Assembly: GCA_030737835.1 (NCBI GenBank)
Contig: CM060856.1
Location: 18,517,116 to 18,581,115, forward strand
Source: Acorus gramineus
Lineage: Eukaryota > Streptophyta > Magnoliopsida > Acorales > Acoraceae
Direction of reading: 5' to 3'
DNA length: 64,000 nucleotides
Shown: piece by piece, positions 1-11,231 of the stretch
How the letters are laid out: each line of letters begins with the position of its first letter
How positions within the stretch are numbered: position 1 is the stretch's first letter
Notes under the pieces: model-generated
The model's input: the letters and a program-made list of their open reading frames with translations, nothing else
Databases searched by the model: none
What the model was told of the DNA's origin: nothing
Program-made: the position numbers and the translations under genes

Positions 1-1233
1 GACTACTTGGAGGTAGTCTTCATTGAGATTGCTGTGGTGTGATGAAAAAGGTGATATGGGTGACCTTGTTTTCCCCAGGTTGGCATGCCCTCAGGCAAAG
101 TTCGAGAATCATCATCGCGTGAAAAGCGTCAGTCCATCGAGATTCCTCAGTGGACGTGAGAGTGGGTTGTCAGGGATTGTTGCAGACTCGTTAATGTCAC
201 GTTCGGGTCACGACGCCGTCTGGGTGATCATTGACCGACTGACTAAGTCCGCGCTTCCCTCCCTATCAGACTGATTGAGTCTCTGGACGCCTTGATGTGG
301 GTTTTCACCTTCGCGATTGTTCGTCTTCATGGCACTCCAGTCGGCGCTATTTTCAGTTGAGACGCGAGGGTTACTTTGAGGTTGTGGCGCAGCCTTTGGC
401 GCGAGCCTCCATTTAAGTATAGCGTTTCATCGCCGATGGACAGCCAGACAAAGAGGACGATTCAGACCTTGGAGGACATGCTAAGTGCCTGCGTGCTCGA
501 TGATGAGGGCAGTTGGGTGAGGCACCACCCATTTGTTGGGGTATGCCTGCAAGGCGACTGCCATTCGAGCACCCAGATGGATCTGTGAAAGGCACTCTAC
601 AGGCGCAGTTTCATACCTCCCTTGTGTTGGGACGGTTGAGGAGCGCCAGTTGGAGGGGCCATAAGTTAGTTGTTTGACCTTGCGGTGGCCAGGTTGGTTC
701 GTGTGTACATCTGCACCTCCCAGAACCGACAGAAGGGCTACCCAGGTCATTGTCGCCAGGGGCTTACCTTTGGGTTTGGCGACCATATTTTCAAGAAGGT
801 GTCCTGGTTAAGGGGCACCCTCTATTTCGACATTTGGGGCAAGCTGAGTTTGCTCTTTAATGGGACCATTTCTCGTCATTGAGTGGATTGGGGAGGTGGC
901 TTATCATGTAGCCTTTCCCCCACAGTTGGCTCATGCCCACGACGTCGTCCTTGTCCAATGGCCGAGGCGCTATGTCCAGGATCCTGCTCATGTCATTCTG
1001 TTCGACCGCCTCATCCTCGAGGTGGATTTGTCGTTCGTGGAGCAGTGGATCGAGGTCAAGGACAAGCATGAGAAGAGGCTCCACGCTAAGACCGTTCCTT
1101 TGATTATAGTGTGTTGGTAGCGCCAGTCCGGTGTGAAGACCACTTGGGAGCAAAAGGTCTATGCATGATACTTTCGGTCTTCCCTTTGGGTTTCCTTAAA
1201 TTTCGAGGACTAAATTTCCTAAGGGGGGAAGAA
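1..1233 (+). mobile_element. 3' internal end of a Ty3/gypsy chromovirus (fossil)
   Basis: This is the tail of an element that begins before the window. Early bases match the integrase region of element A: a track resembling the core strand around WVIIDRLTK near 225-245, then the VRLHGTP stretch near 318-340 and a LEDML..CVLD stretch near 470-500. Later bases (960-1110) resemble the region leading into the chromodomain. It ends in a polypurine tract directly followed by an LTR starting with TG. The copy is clearly broken in several places, more than elements A and C, so it is an old insertion. Lineage assignment (Tekay/Del-like) comes from its similarity to element A and from the long LTR. Confidence 0.8.
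1221..1233 (+). other. Polypurine tract of the first element
   Basis: The run AAGGGGGGAAGAA lies immediately before the TG that opens the LTR at 1234. The same layout (FxGxNFLRGG-type codons overlapping the tract) recurs before the LTRs at 18119 and 61523. It would prime plus-strand DNA synthesis in this family. Confidence 0.85.
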
Positions 1234-4200
1234 TGTTGTGCCTGTGTCATTTATAGCACTCTGTTCGAAATTGGGTACATAAATTTTTTTCTTGAAGTTA
1301 TGTATTCCTGATTTGGTATTTGGATTTGATTTAGTTAAAATCCAAGATGAAAGGTTTAAATATGAGTTTACTATGAGATGTCCAGTTTTGAGTTAGCTTT
1401 CGTACAGAAGTGGAATTAGATCAACTGAATTCTTGTAGTAAAAGTTATGGGTATTTTTCCAAGTATAACCCGGGGATGGAAATTTTGGCAGCAGCCCTGC
1501 TCTATGTTTAGCTCTAATTTCGGAATAGCTGGAGGGATTATCTGATCTTGGCATAAACATGAAAGTTGTAGATAATCTTCTTAGATTTCCATCGGTCTTG
1601 GAATTGAGCAATTCGGAGCTATATCGAGGAAGTTATGGCTGTTCCAGTGAAGCGTGCGCAGAATTCTAGTCAAAGGGCGACTAGGTCATTCCCCCTTAAG
1701 ATATTTTGATAAATATCTCTCTCTCTCTCTCCCTCCCCTCCCAAATCCCACGTCGAATACCTCTTTTTTCTCTCTTCCTCTCCTTCAAAAGCACACCAAG
1801 TGTTTGATGAAAGTCCCCAATGAGAGGAGAAGGTGGTGGAGGAAGGGATGGTAGATCTTTGTGTATGTGTTGTTGTTTTCTCCCCTCTCTCAAGCTCTCT
1901 TTGCAAGAACCCCCCCCCACTGTTTGCAGCCATAGAGGGCTGAGGGGATGGCTGAGGTGAGGTGGTGGCGGTGGTGGTCTCGTTGGAGGCGTTTCGGTGC
2001 GCGAAGGGCACCCGAACCTCCCCCTTTCGTTCCCCTTCCAAGGTGAGCTCCTCCCCTTATTTTCTTGGTTTTCTTGGCTTAAGGGGTTGGTTTGGAAAAG
2101 TCATGCATGCTAGGTAGATGGGTTAGGGTGTGTGTGAGGGGTTGGGAAGGGTTAAAATGAGGTCGGGATGGCTTGGGCGCGCGCTGGGCGCAGTTTGGGC
2201 GCGTGCGCGCGCTGGCAGGCTCTGGCGGGCACGCAGACGTGCGCGGGGACGTGCGCGCGTGCGTGCGGGTGCGCGGGTGCGCGCGGGTGCACGTGGGTGC
2301 AGGCGCGAGCGGGGGTGCGAGCTGGGGTGCGCGCGAGCGTGGGCGTGCGCGGCAGGGCGCCTGGGCATGTTGCCTGGGCGCGGGGCAGGGGACCAGTGCG
2401 CGCGCATACGTGCGTGCGCTTGCGTGCGCATACGTGCGTGCGCTTGCGTGCGCATGCTGAGGCGTGCGAGGGGTGCTGCGCGAGGGCTCGGGCTGGACAT
2501 GCAGTGCGCGCGGGCGAGCACGAGCGTGCGCGTGCGTGCGGCAGGTCGTCTAGTCACGCGGGCAGGCGCGCGGCAGTGCGCCGATGGTGCTGGGGCGTGC
2601 GCGGGGTGCTGCGCGAGGTTGCGGGCGGGGCGTGCAGTGCGTGCGGGTGCGCGCGAGCATGCGCGCACGTGCGGCAGTTCGTCTTGGCGTGCAGGCAAGC
2701 GCGCGGCAGTCCGCCGATGGTACTGAGGTGCGTGCGTGCGTGCGCATTTGTGCGTGCGTGCGTGCGCATTCGTGCGTGCGCATGCGGGGGGCCATGCGTG
2801 TGGCTGCCCGGGGGTTCGGGTTGGTGTCAGGGCACTCGGACTCTCGTGCGTACGTGCGTGCTCGCATCCGTGCGAGCCCTTATGCATGCTTGTCCGAGTA
2901 TGGGGTATTTCTAATATTTTTCTTGTATAAATTGTGTTGTTTCTCACCAGTTGGATGCCCCTACCTTGCAGATCTCGTCGGATGGGATGCGCGAGGTCCC
3001 GGGTTGTAAGATGAGTGGTTCGATTCCAATCCCCCCCCCATCCTTCTCTAGGGATGCGCTCGACCCTCATAGACAAGCGTCGCACATCGATGGGGCTCCC
3101 TAGCTAAATTATGTAGCCACCTGTACATGCCTGATTATTATGATGTATCCATGCCACCTTAGACCTTGAATGCTAGGGATATACACCCATACATCATGTA
3201 TAGAGGCCTGTACATGCCTGGACACTATGTCCTGTACTTAAGAGCCTTGATCTATGCATGTTTTGCTATGATGTATTCATGCCACCTTAGACTTTGTATG
3301 CTAGGGATACACCCTTATATCATGTATAGCGGCCTATGCATGCTTAGATACCAAGCCCCGAGCTATGCATGTTCCCATCTAGCTTAATCTAATTAAAACA
3401 GAATGTGAGCATGCCTTAGTGAATATTGTAACCCTGTGGTTATGATATATGTCTCCTCGCATCTTAGGGGATAATGTGAGCATTTAGTTGCAAGCATGCC
3501 TTAGAGAATATTATAACCCAGTTGTTATAATATATGCTTTCCCCACATCTTAGTTATGCGCCCTGGTGGAATTCTGAAGAATTCATGTCATTTGTAGAGT
3601 TGAGATCGGTGTCGGCGGATCCAAGTGGATCGTATCCGTGTGGGTAGGCTGTTTCTCTTCCCTTCGTTGGATCAGTGTAGGGACTCCTTAGCGTTAGACA
3701 GGCCGTCCTGACAAAGGGCTCCCATCAGTAGGTACCTCCTGATTTGGTTTCGGACTGTGCTGAATCGTGGGAGTAGACCAGGCGAGCTACAGTGTGGAGG
3801 AGAGGCTATCGGTGGACCAAGGGTGATTAACAGCCTAGTCAGTCCCAAAAGACCATGTCACCAGCTTGAGGGTGAGGGTGAGGGTGTGGTGGGTCGGCGA
3901 TGTAACGACCCACTAGCTTGTGTAGTTACTCCCGTTTAGGGACTATCACTACTTTGAGATTAATATGAGTGTATTGGTTGCTGTTATTCATGTGTGTGAT
4001 ATCGCGATGAGCGAGTATCGGGAGTGGTTGTTTTCCATTGGGTTCCGCTTTGCGACCATGGGATCGTTCTCCCCCTTCATTTGGATCCGATGTAGTGACA
4101 TCCCCGGCGTTAGACAGGCCGTCCTGACAGAGGGCTCCCATCAGTAGGCACCTCCTGATTTGGTTTCGGACTGTGCTGAATCGTGGGAGTAGACCAGGCG

Positions 4201-5106
4201 AGCTACAGAGCGGGGAGAGGCTACCGATGGACCAGGGGTGTAGAGCAGTCTAAGTCTCTCCCAAAGTCCCAAAATGTCTCCTTTCAGGAGTGAGGGTGTG
4301 GATGAGGCGAAGACGCGTCGCCTCGTGACACGTTGTTCGACCGTTCCCATAGACGTTGGGTCCGGTCTCGTGATCGATGATTGAAGGACATCGATGGGCG
4401 ATTATCCAGATGTAGATGATCCAGTAGTGTTGAGTGGACCAGTAAATCCAGGTCTCCTCGACCGATGGCATGGTCCCTAGACCAGTAAATCCGGGTCTCT
4501 TCGACCGACGGTATGGTCTCTCCCCATAAGTCCCAAAAGACTCCCGCCGGGAGTGAGGGTGGGGGTGAGGTTGGTCGCGCCGCTGCGTGACCCAGTGATC
4601 ATTGGGTATCTACCCATGTTTTTCCTTGAAGAAGGGAACTGATTATGTATTGAACTGTAGAATGGTGATTGGTTTCCAGTCACTCACTGAGCTTGTAGCT
4701 CACCCCTCGCATACTGTTTCTTTTCAGGGGCAGTGTTGGGTGTGGAGCTGGAGCTTTCCTGTGGCGTGGTCTTATGGGCGTGGAGCGTTCTTCCGGCGGG
4801 TGGCGAGTGCGAGGCTGTTAGCATTCCCAGAGTCTTTTTATGCTTTGTAAATCGTGCATGTGGCACAGGTTGTATTTTCTTTGGTCTAGACTTGGCTTCC
4901 ACAGGACATTGATTGTGTATTCGGGTCTGTAATAATGTTTTTGATTACAGACATTGTTATATATTATGCTTCCTCTTTTCAGTCAGTTATCTTTATCTTA
5001 CTTTGTCACCTTGTGTATTGTTGTTGGTGTCTTTATTGACCTCAGGTATTGATAGCTGATATCTTATTTATTATTGCCACTTCTCGGGGACGCCTGGGGC
5101 GTGACA
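1234..5106 (+). mobile_element. 3' LTR of the first element, divergent subfamily
   Basis: The LTR opens TGTTGTGCCTGTGTC and closes with GGGGCGTGACA. Its closing 200 bp match the other LTRs here, but the first kilobase is unlike them. It contains a CT-rich stretch (1712-1780), a donor-like AAG/GTGAGC near 2042, a G-skewed CpG-rich tract (2165-2885), an acceptor TTGCAG near 2971, several CTAGGGATA..CATG blocks (3160-3380), G-rich and hairpin units (3780-4600) and the TGAGC-TTGTA-GCTCA hairpin at 4688-4702. At about 3.87 kb it is the longest LTR in the window. Its 3' boundary falls inside the host-type gene remnant that starts at 5107, so this insertion also truncates that gene. The matching 5' LTR and target duplication lie outside the window. 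Confidence 0.85.
2165..2885 (+). repeat. CpG-rich, GTGCGTGCG-type low-complexity tract in LTR
   Basis: The tract is built from short repeats such as GTGCGTGC, GTGCGCGCGGGTGC and GCGCGCGGCAG on the plus strand, including two near-identical tandem units near 2400-2455. Long open frames run through it in several frames on both strands only because stop codons are rare at this composition. It sits between a donor-like site (2042) and an acceptor-like site (2971), the same position as the GC-rich tracts in all other LTRs of the window. Confidence 0.85.
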
Positions 5107-6689
5107 TCATCCTTGTCAACTTGACAAACATCTTGATCATTTTCTACACATTCATCTTTATTGAAATCTTCATTGAAGGAGGACATCGAATATCCAGTAG
5201 ATTCATCTTCATCTTTATCTTCATCCCTCCTCACACCCGACTGTGCATTATGGAATGATTTCATTCACATATGAATTTTTGCTGTCAACCGGGAATTCTC
5301 ACCTGTGAACCGATCATTTTCTTTCATCAGTCTCACATTTTCCTCAAATAGTCTTTCTCTTTTTGCTATAATGGATTCCAAGCTATCTGGTTTTGATTCA
5401 CCACTTGTCCCTTGTGTAACCTTTTTTGAAAGAAACATATTCTCCACGGCATGAGGCACAAGTCTTTCAATCATTTATAAACAACAAGATTGAAATCAGT
5501 ATCTTACAAGTCTCAAAGTCATATTGACTTTAAAATAATACATATAATATGAATAATAAACAAACTAATATTAATGAAAAACTTACTTGGAAGTCTTTCA
5601 TCCCCTCAATTAGCATAGCCGCTGAATTTTTTCGATGATGTTTGATTGATTCCCATTTAAAAAGTCGAGGCACTTTATCGCATGCAATGGACTTGGGTTT
5701 CACAATATTGCTATGCTCATAGACAAATACCTGTCAAATTCAGAATTTAATTATTACAAATGAGTATTGTCAATTACAATCATTCTAAGAGTTGATGACT
5801 TACATTGATGAGAATGGCACACCCATTGATATATCCGGCGCTTTGACTTTCTCCTCTTTTTTTACTCCTTACCCAATCAGACGCATCAGGTATGTGCTTT
5901 ATCAAAAATCTATGCACAGCATCTGCCCAGGCATAGTCTCCTAATCTCTCAATCTCATCAACATATCTCAGTAGCTAAATCGGTATCGCAAAATTTGTTT
6001 GGGGAAAGAGAACAGTGGAAAATAATAAGAGAACCATCATCTTCGTGAAATCTTCTAATGCCCCCTCCATCTCATACATAATCATTTGTTGGAGATGCCT
6101 TATAATATTCTTTGTTGTTGGAGGACATTTATCAAAAAACCTTTTTTGCAACTCTGTACACTCACCATCCTTTCCAAAGTCAACAATTTCTCCATGACTA
6201 CTCAAACCTAAGATTAATGCACAGTCGGAGACTTTGAATGGGATGATTGAATTTCCTAGTTTAAATCCTTTTCTTCCTCCCTCCCATACTCCACAACTTT
6301 CCTCCAAGATGGTTCTCTCACACAAAAGACTGGGCATCTTAAGAAAATGCCCAAACGGTGTTTTCTCCATTGCCTTGGTATGTCGCTCTTTGAGTTCTAA
6401 CTTTTGAACAATCTTGAGAAATTTGGTTGGATAACATCTCATGTTAAGTGTATTTTGACCACTTTTCACTTCTACTGTCAAAATGTTTATAAATATAAAA
6501 ATAAGAAATACAAAGAGTGTATGCAATATAATAAGAGTATCAATAGTAAAGAATGTATTCATCACTTGTTAAATTACCTTTTGTATGGTCTTTTTGTTTG
6601 TGTGGGACCTCAAATTCTTTGGAATTCTTTTTTTTGATATTTTTTTGCTTGAAGGCTTTGTAGATTGTCTAGCTTTTTTCAGTGTTTGC
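5107..6689 (-). pseudogene. 3' part of a host-type gene, DUF1985/PMD-like, broken by LTR insertions
   Basis: The minus strand holds a gene-like region with plant-type introns. One long exon (about 6474 down to 5814) encodes a segment with the motifs PFGHFLKMP, IIPFKVSDCALILGLSSHGE and YAWADAVHRFL, typical of plant nuclear proteins of the DUF1985/Ulp1-associated or plant-mobile-domain type. I assign that family from memory and with caution. A GT-AG intron at 5813-5731 (GTAAGT donor) leads to a 48-codon exon (5730-5587) with VYEHSNI and VPRLFKW. A later piece (5474-5107) predicts a coiled coil (MKENDRFTGENSRL) and an acidic stretch (DEDKDEDES). An upstream lysine-rich exon ends at 6578 with a GTAAT donor. 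The gene is decayed: in-frame stops follow FAIPI (near 5975) and KIHM (near 5265), and the first-intron phase does not fit. The LTR ending at 5106 removes its 3' end; the stack at 6690 splits its first exon. Confidence 0.6.
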
Positions 6690-8294
6690 TGTTATATATG
6701 TGTCACTTTTTACCTTCTGGTAACCATTGGAGCATTTTGACAGTTTTTGAGTTTTTTCGTTTTTCGATCGGAACCGCTAAAATTTTAGACTGTTAGCTAT
6801 CGTCCTGAGTTTGAAGACTCCGATTAAAAATCTAACTGCATATTATGTGTCCTGGTGCCATTCCAAGTCACTCACGAAAATTTCATCGAATTCCGGTAAT
6901 GTTGCAGAATTTTGCAGTTCCGAAGCGTATACGGGTTTTGACGGAGCGAGAAGTCATTGGGAGACTTGACTTGGTCAAAGTGGGTCCATGACTTGGTCAA
7001 ATGTGTTTGGCTTTTAGTGTGGTGGGGTTGACTTAGGTCAAAGTGCACTTAGACCCACTTAAACCCTAATCAACCTAGCTTACCCTAATCTAATTTCAAG
7101 TGTGTGTGAGTGTGGTGTGTGTGTGGGGACTTAAATAGAAGTCCACGCCTAAAATGCCCACTATTCATCATCTTCCCCAATTAAATTTCTCTCTCCCCCT
7201 CTCTCTTTTTCCACCATTTAAGCTAGCTAGAGTGTTTGAAACCAAGAACACAAAGAAGAGAAAGGAAAGGTGAGCTCCCGATCTATCCCCCGGTGGTCTC
7301 GGATTCGAGTTCCCACGTGTATGATCCCCTCTCATACCCTCTTTTCTCCTCTGATTTCAGCCACCTTGAGGGCTGAAGGAGATCTTGGTGGTGGTGGTCC
7401 TTGTGGAGGTGTTTCAGTGCACGAAGAGCTCCTGATCCCCTTCCCTTCCTTACCACTCCAAGGGTAAGCTTTCTTCTTTCCTTTTCTTGCTTAGATGCAT
7501 GTTAGGAGGGTGTTTTAGGGTGTGTGGTGGCTGTTGGTGGCGGTTGGTGGTGGTTGGTAGCCATTGGTGGCCGGTGAGAGGTGGTAGGGTGGCTCGGGCA
7601 GGATGGCAGGCTGTCTCAGGTGGGCTGGCAGCGCAGGCAGCACAGGCAAGCGGGTTGGCAGGCAGGGCATGCAGAGAAGGCTGGCAGGGCACGCGCGCGT
7701 GCGCGCGGGGGGAGCAGGAGCGTACGGGTGCTGCGCACTGGGCGCCGTGCGGGGATGTGTGCGCGGGGCGCTGCGCAGAGGCGCAGTGCGTGTGCTAGCG
7801 CAGGGGGCCGCGTGCGGGTGCTGCGCGCAGGGGGCCGTGCAGGGGCACGCGCGCGGAGCGCTGCGCAGAGGCGCAGGCGTGCTTTGCGCGCGCGGTGAGG
7901 CGAGCCGGTGGTGCGCGCGGGGCGAGGCGATGGGGCGCTGGGCGAGCCGGTGGTGCGCGGGGTGAGGCGATGAGGCGCTGGGCGTGCGGGTGTGCGCGCG
8001 AGTCGCTGTGCTGGGGCGCAGTGAGCGCGCGGTGCACCTGGGGGGACTCGGCAGGGTGTCCAGGCGTGCGGGCTGTGCTCGGTAGTGCGTCTGGGCACGC
8101 GGGGCGAGGCTCGGCTGTGCGCCCGGGGCGGGTGGCCGTGCGTACGGCTGCCCGGGGGTTCGGGATTGAGTTGGGGTGCTCGGGCTCGCGTGCGTACGGG
8201 CCGTATGTACGTTTGCCCGAGTGTTGTGTATTTTTAGTGTATTTTTGGTGTATTTGTGTATTTTACTCACCAAGTTGATTACCCTGTCTTGCAG

Positions 8295-8330
8295 ATCTTG
8301 ACGGACGATCGCGCGACGACCCAGTTATTG
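8295..8330 (+). other. Conserved 36-nt block bounded by splice-like sites
   Basis: The block follows CTTGCAG and is followed directly by GTGAGTGGGAC. The same block, always exactly 36 nt with only substitutions, occurs in every LTR copy of this subfamily: 19684-19719, 21775-21810, 28458-28493, 30663-30698 (minus), 33328-33363 (minus), 56577-56612 and 62950-62985. It reads ATCTYGAC at the start and holds a near-palindromic GGTCGCGCG core. The flanks fit plant acceptor and donor consensus, so it resembles a micro-exon. Function is inference; no transcript evidence is available here. Confidence 0.6.
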
Positions 8331-9076
8331 GTGAGTGGGACAACCCAACCCAGTTGGGAGGCGCTATATGCACTTGGGCATATACCGTCCTCCCCTGGGG
8401 CACCATAGTTGATATTAACTTGTTAATATGTAATCCATGCAAGCATGATTACTGTGTAGAATGCATGCCACCCTAGACCCTGTATGTTAGGGACTTGCAC
8501 CCTTAGGATGTGTGTAAGAGCCATGCATCCTATCACCATGTTTTCATGCTAGGATGTCTCGACCTACGCATGTATCCTACTAGTTTGATTTATTAAATTA
8601 AATGTGAACTTATGACTATTATCATGCCTTAGGGAATATTAAGGGGCCTTGCGAGGTCAACATTGAGACCCGGGCTAGGGTACTCCGTGTTCCTTGTTTG
8701 GTTGTCGGGATGTCCTATATCGGGACCTCATGGTGCCCTCCCAAGGGTTCTTTTCCCAATATTATTGTAATATATGTTTCCCCGCATCTTGGTTATGCGC
8801 CCTGGTGGAATTCTGAAGAATTCAAGACATTAGAGTTGTTGAGATGTGTTGTCGGCGGATCCGAGTGGATCATATGCGTATGGATAGGCTGTTCTGTTCC
8901 CTTCGTTGGGTCCGTGTAGAGACTGCCCCAGCGTTAGAAAGGCTGTCCCGTGGAGGGCTCCCATCTGTAGGCACCTCCTGATTTGGGACGGACTGTGCTG
9001 AATGTGGGAGTGGCCAAGCGACCTACGGAGTGGGGAGAGACTATCGGTGGACCAAGGGTGACCAACAGCCTAGTCA

Positions 9077-9262
9077 GTCCCAATATCCTATGTCACCATA
9101 TTGAGGGGTGAGGGTGAGGGTGAGGGTGTGGTGGATCGACGATGCGGCGACCCACTGGATTGTGTAAGGATGATTATCAGCCTTGTAAGTCCCAATATCC
9201 TATGTCACCTATTGAGGGGTGAGGGTGAGGGTGTGGTGGTTCGGCGATGTAGCGACCCACTG
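9077..9262 (+). repeat. Tandem G-rich/hairpin units in LTR A
   Basis: Two units of about 100 bp run from TCCCAATATCCTATGTCACC through GAGGGGTGAGGGTGAGGGTG to a GTGG..CGACCCAC inverted repeat. The first unit has four GGG runs spaced by TGA, a canonical G-quadruplex pattern. Units vary in number between LTR copies (see 35792-36150). Confidence 0.8.
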
Positions 9263-9791
9263 GATTTGTGTTGTTCATGCCACTTTGAGGCTTTTGATTT
9301 GATTATTGTGGTTATTATAAATTGTGATGCATGAGTTGTGCTATTCACTGAGCGTGTAGCTCACCCCTCGCATAATATTTTTCTCCAGGGATTACGGAGG
9401 CAGACTTGAAGGAGGAGCTCCCCGAGAGACTGCACGAGTAGCGGAGTAGCGCCACGTCCCGCGAGTTTTAGAGGCCAGCAGCATCCTTTTTTATTGTATG
9501 TATATATTTCCGTGCTTGGGCACCCAGTTTGGATTGTATTTGGATGTATGTGTGTATATTGGCTCTCACAGGACATTTGATTATGTATCGAGTCTGTAGT
9601 ATGTTTTTGGATTACAGACTCAGTCTTTTAGCTTCCGCTATCTGTGTATATGTCATGTCAGCCTTGCTTTCATCTGTGTTGTCATTTTAGTTGTTGTTTA
9701 GAGTGATTTATTGATCTCCTGTATAGACTGCTGATATCATGTATACACTTGCCGCGTCCCGGGGACGGCCGCCCTGGGGCGTGACAAAAGT

Positions 9792-9803
9792 TGGTATCAG
9801 AGC
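9792..9803 (+). other. Primer binding site, initiator tRNA-Met type
   Basis: TGGTATCAGAGC lies five bases after the LTR end and is complementary to the 3' end of plant initiator methionine tRNA. This is the usual primer of Ty3/gypsy chromoviruses. The following bases (CTGGTCCTGTCAGAGCC) are shared with element C. Confidence 0.95.
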
Positions 9804-9906
9804 CTGGTCCTGTCAGAGCCAATTGTCTTCTTTTTCATAGAGATGAGTCCTAGGATTTCTATATGAGTATTCTGATCCTAGTGTCTGGTTTTCTTAGGTT
9901 GCTGAT

Positions 9907-11190
9907 ATGCCTCCTCGCAGAGGACGGCGCGGACGTGGTCCCTCTCGACCTTTGGAGGTTTTCGGACCTACCAGAGGCGAGGATGCTATTGGAGAGTCCT
10001 CAGCCGTGAGGCCAGGATCGGCGCAGGAGCCTCCTGCCCGCGGATAGCAGATTTGGTGGAGACGCAGACCAGGGCACTGGAGGCCCAGACCATAGTGTTG
10101 TCGGATCAGGCACGGGAGATTCAGGAGCTGCGGGCGGCCCGCGAGGCAGTTCCGCAGGTCCCCTTGGTGGCAGATCCACCTGTGGTACCCGATGTACCCC
10201 CAGTCCCCGTGGTGGTTCCGGCGGTCAGAGTTCAGGATCCTCAGGAGAGGGAGGTGGGGCTAGAGGCTGCAGCGCGGGTGCAGCAGAGTGGCCTCGCAGC
10301 CTTTCTGAAGCTCCACCCTCCCGAGTTCCAGGGCCAGACGGCGGATCCTCTTGCTCCAGAGCGATGGTTGATGGAGGTGGATACGATCTTCTCGACCATG
10401 CTTTGCACCGACCGCCAGCGAGTCTCCCTGGCCACTTTTATGCTAAAGGGTAGCGCCGCCGACTGGTGGGCTACTAGATCAGTGGACATCCCGGAGGGAG
10501 TGGAGCAGCTTACATGGGCGGGATTCCGGAGGTATTTCTTGGAGGAGTACTTCCCGTTCTCGACGCGCCAGATAGTGATGCAGGAGTTTGAGCAGCTGAC
10601 GCAGGGCTCTATGTCTGTCGCTGACTACTCCACACGCTTCACGAGGCTGTCCAGATTCGCCCCAGCTTTGGTGATGGACGAGGAGACGAGGTGCCGTCGT
10701 TTTGAGCTTGGTCTCAGCAGCGCCATTCGGGTGCATGTCACCTCCCAGGCATTCACGAGGTACTCTGACTTGGTGTCTCGGGCGAAGACAGTCGAGCGAG
10801 ACCTCGGGATCCTCGTGAGGGTTGCGACCCCTTCGGCAGACCAGAGACCTCCCAGGAGCCAGGACCAGGGACAGCGCAAGAAGAAGAGGCCCCGCTTTGA
10901 TCAGTTAGCGGCTGCCTCTCCTCCAGCAGATGTGGTGCCAGCGCGAGGTCCAGCACCCATCGCGGCAGTGCCAGTCCAGTCCAGGCGACCAGAGACGCGG
11001 CGCTGTTACCACTGTCAGCGCATCGGGCATATCTTGTATAATTGCCCCGATGCTGGCCGACCCCGCGTGCTGCCTCTGCAGCAGCAGCAGCAGTTACAGC
11101 AGCAGCAGTTCCAGCAGCAGCCTCAGCAACAGCAGCAGCAGCCTCAGCGCCAGCCGCAGCAGCAGCCTCAGCGTCAGTAGCAGCAGCCAC
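9907..11190 (+). pseudogene. gag: gag region of element A (fossil)
   Basis: The region starts at the ATG shared with element C (9907, MPPRRGRRGRG) after the leader. It has an N-terminal basic stretch, a capsid-like core with LKLHPPEF near 10307 and YFLEEYFPFS near 10530, then a nucleocapsid part with a CX2CX4HX4C zinc knuckle (CYHCQRIGHILYNC, about 11003-11044). A CAG-rich, glutamine-coding tail follows (11075-11180). The family assembles virus-like particles from this protein in the cytoplasm. The copy is not intact (about one or two breaks), but most of the domain order is readable. The glutamine tail is a simple-sequence expansion in gag and not a separate host gene. Confidence 0.85.
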
Positions 11191-11231
11191 AGGGTGGCCG
11201 AGCTGACCAGAGGAGGCAGCCAGCGCAGCCG

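Larger units (their letters stand above)
6690..9786 (+). mobile_element. 5' LTR of element A (chromovirus)
   Basis: This 3.1-kb LTR opens TGTTATATATG and ends GGGGCGTGACA, four bases before the primer site. In order it holds a U3-like start, an ACTATTCATCATCTTCC box near 7160, a donor GGGTAAGC near 7464, a CpG-rich tract (7600-8190), a TTGCAG acceptor followed by a 36-nt block (8295-8330) and GTGAGT, the box GGGGCCTTGCGAGG..GTTCCTTGTTTGG (8644-8700, single copy), two G-rich/hairpin units (9077-9262) and the TGAGC hairpin (9349-9363). The left flank TTTGC nearly matches TTTGT after 23262, so 6690 and 23262 look like the two outer ends of one insertion. By eye the shared 290 bp with 21609-21900 differ at about 4% of sites. 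Confidence 0.9.

Noticed and set aside
9101-9135. Telomere-like GGGTGAGGGTGAGGG
   Set aside because: The unit is GAGGGT within an LTR tandem, not the plant TTTAGGG telomere repeat, and always lies at the same LTR position.
9787-9810. tRNA gene suggested by tRNA-complementary bases
   Set aside because: Only the 12-nt primer complement is present, with no cloverleaf.
11075-11190. Poly-glutamine coding run and antisense Ala/Glu-rich frame
   Set aside because: It is a CAG simple-sequence expansion at the end of gag; the antisense frame is its shadow.
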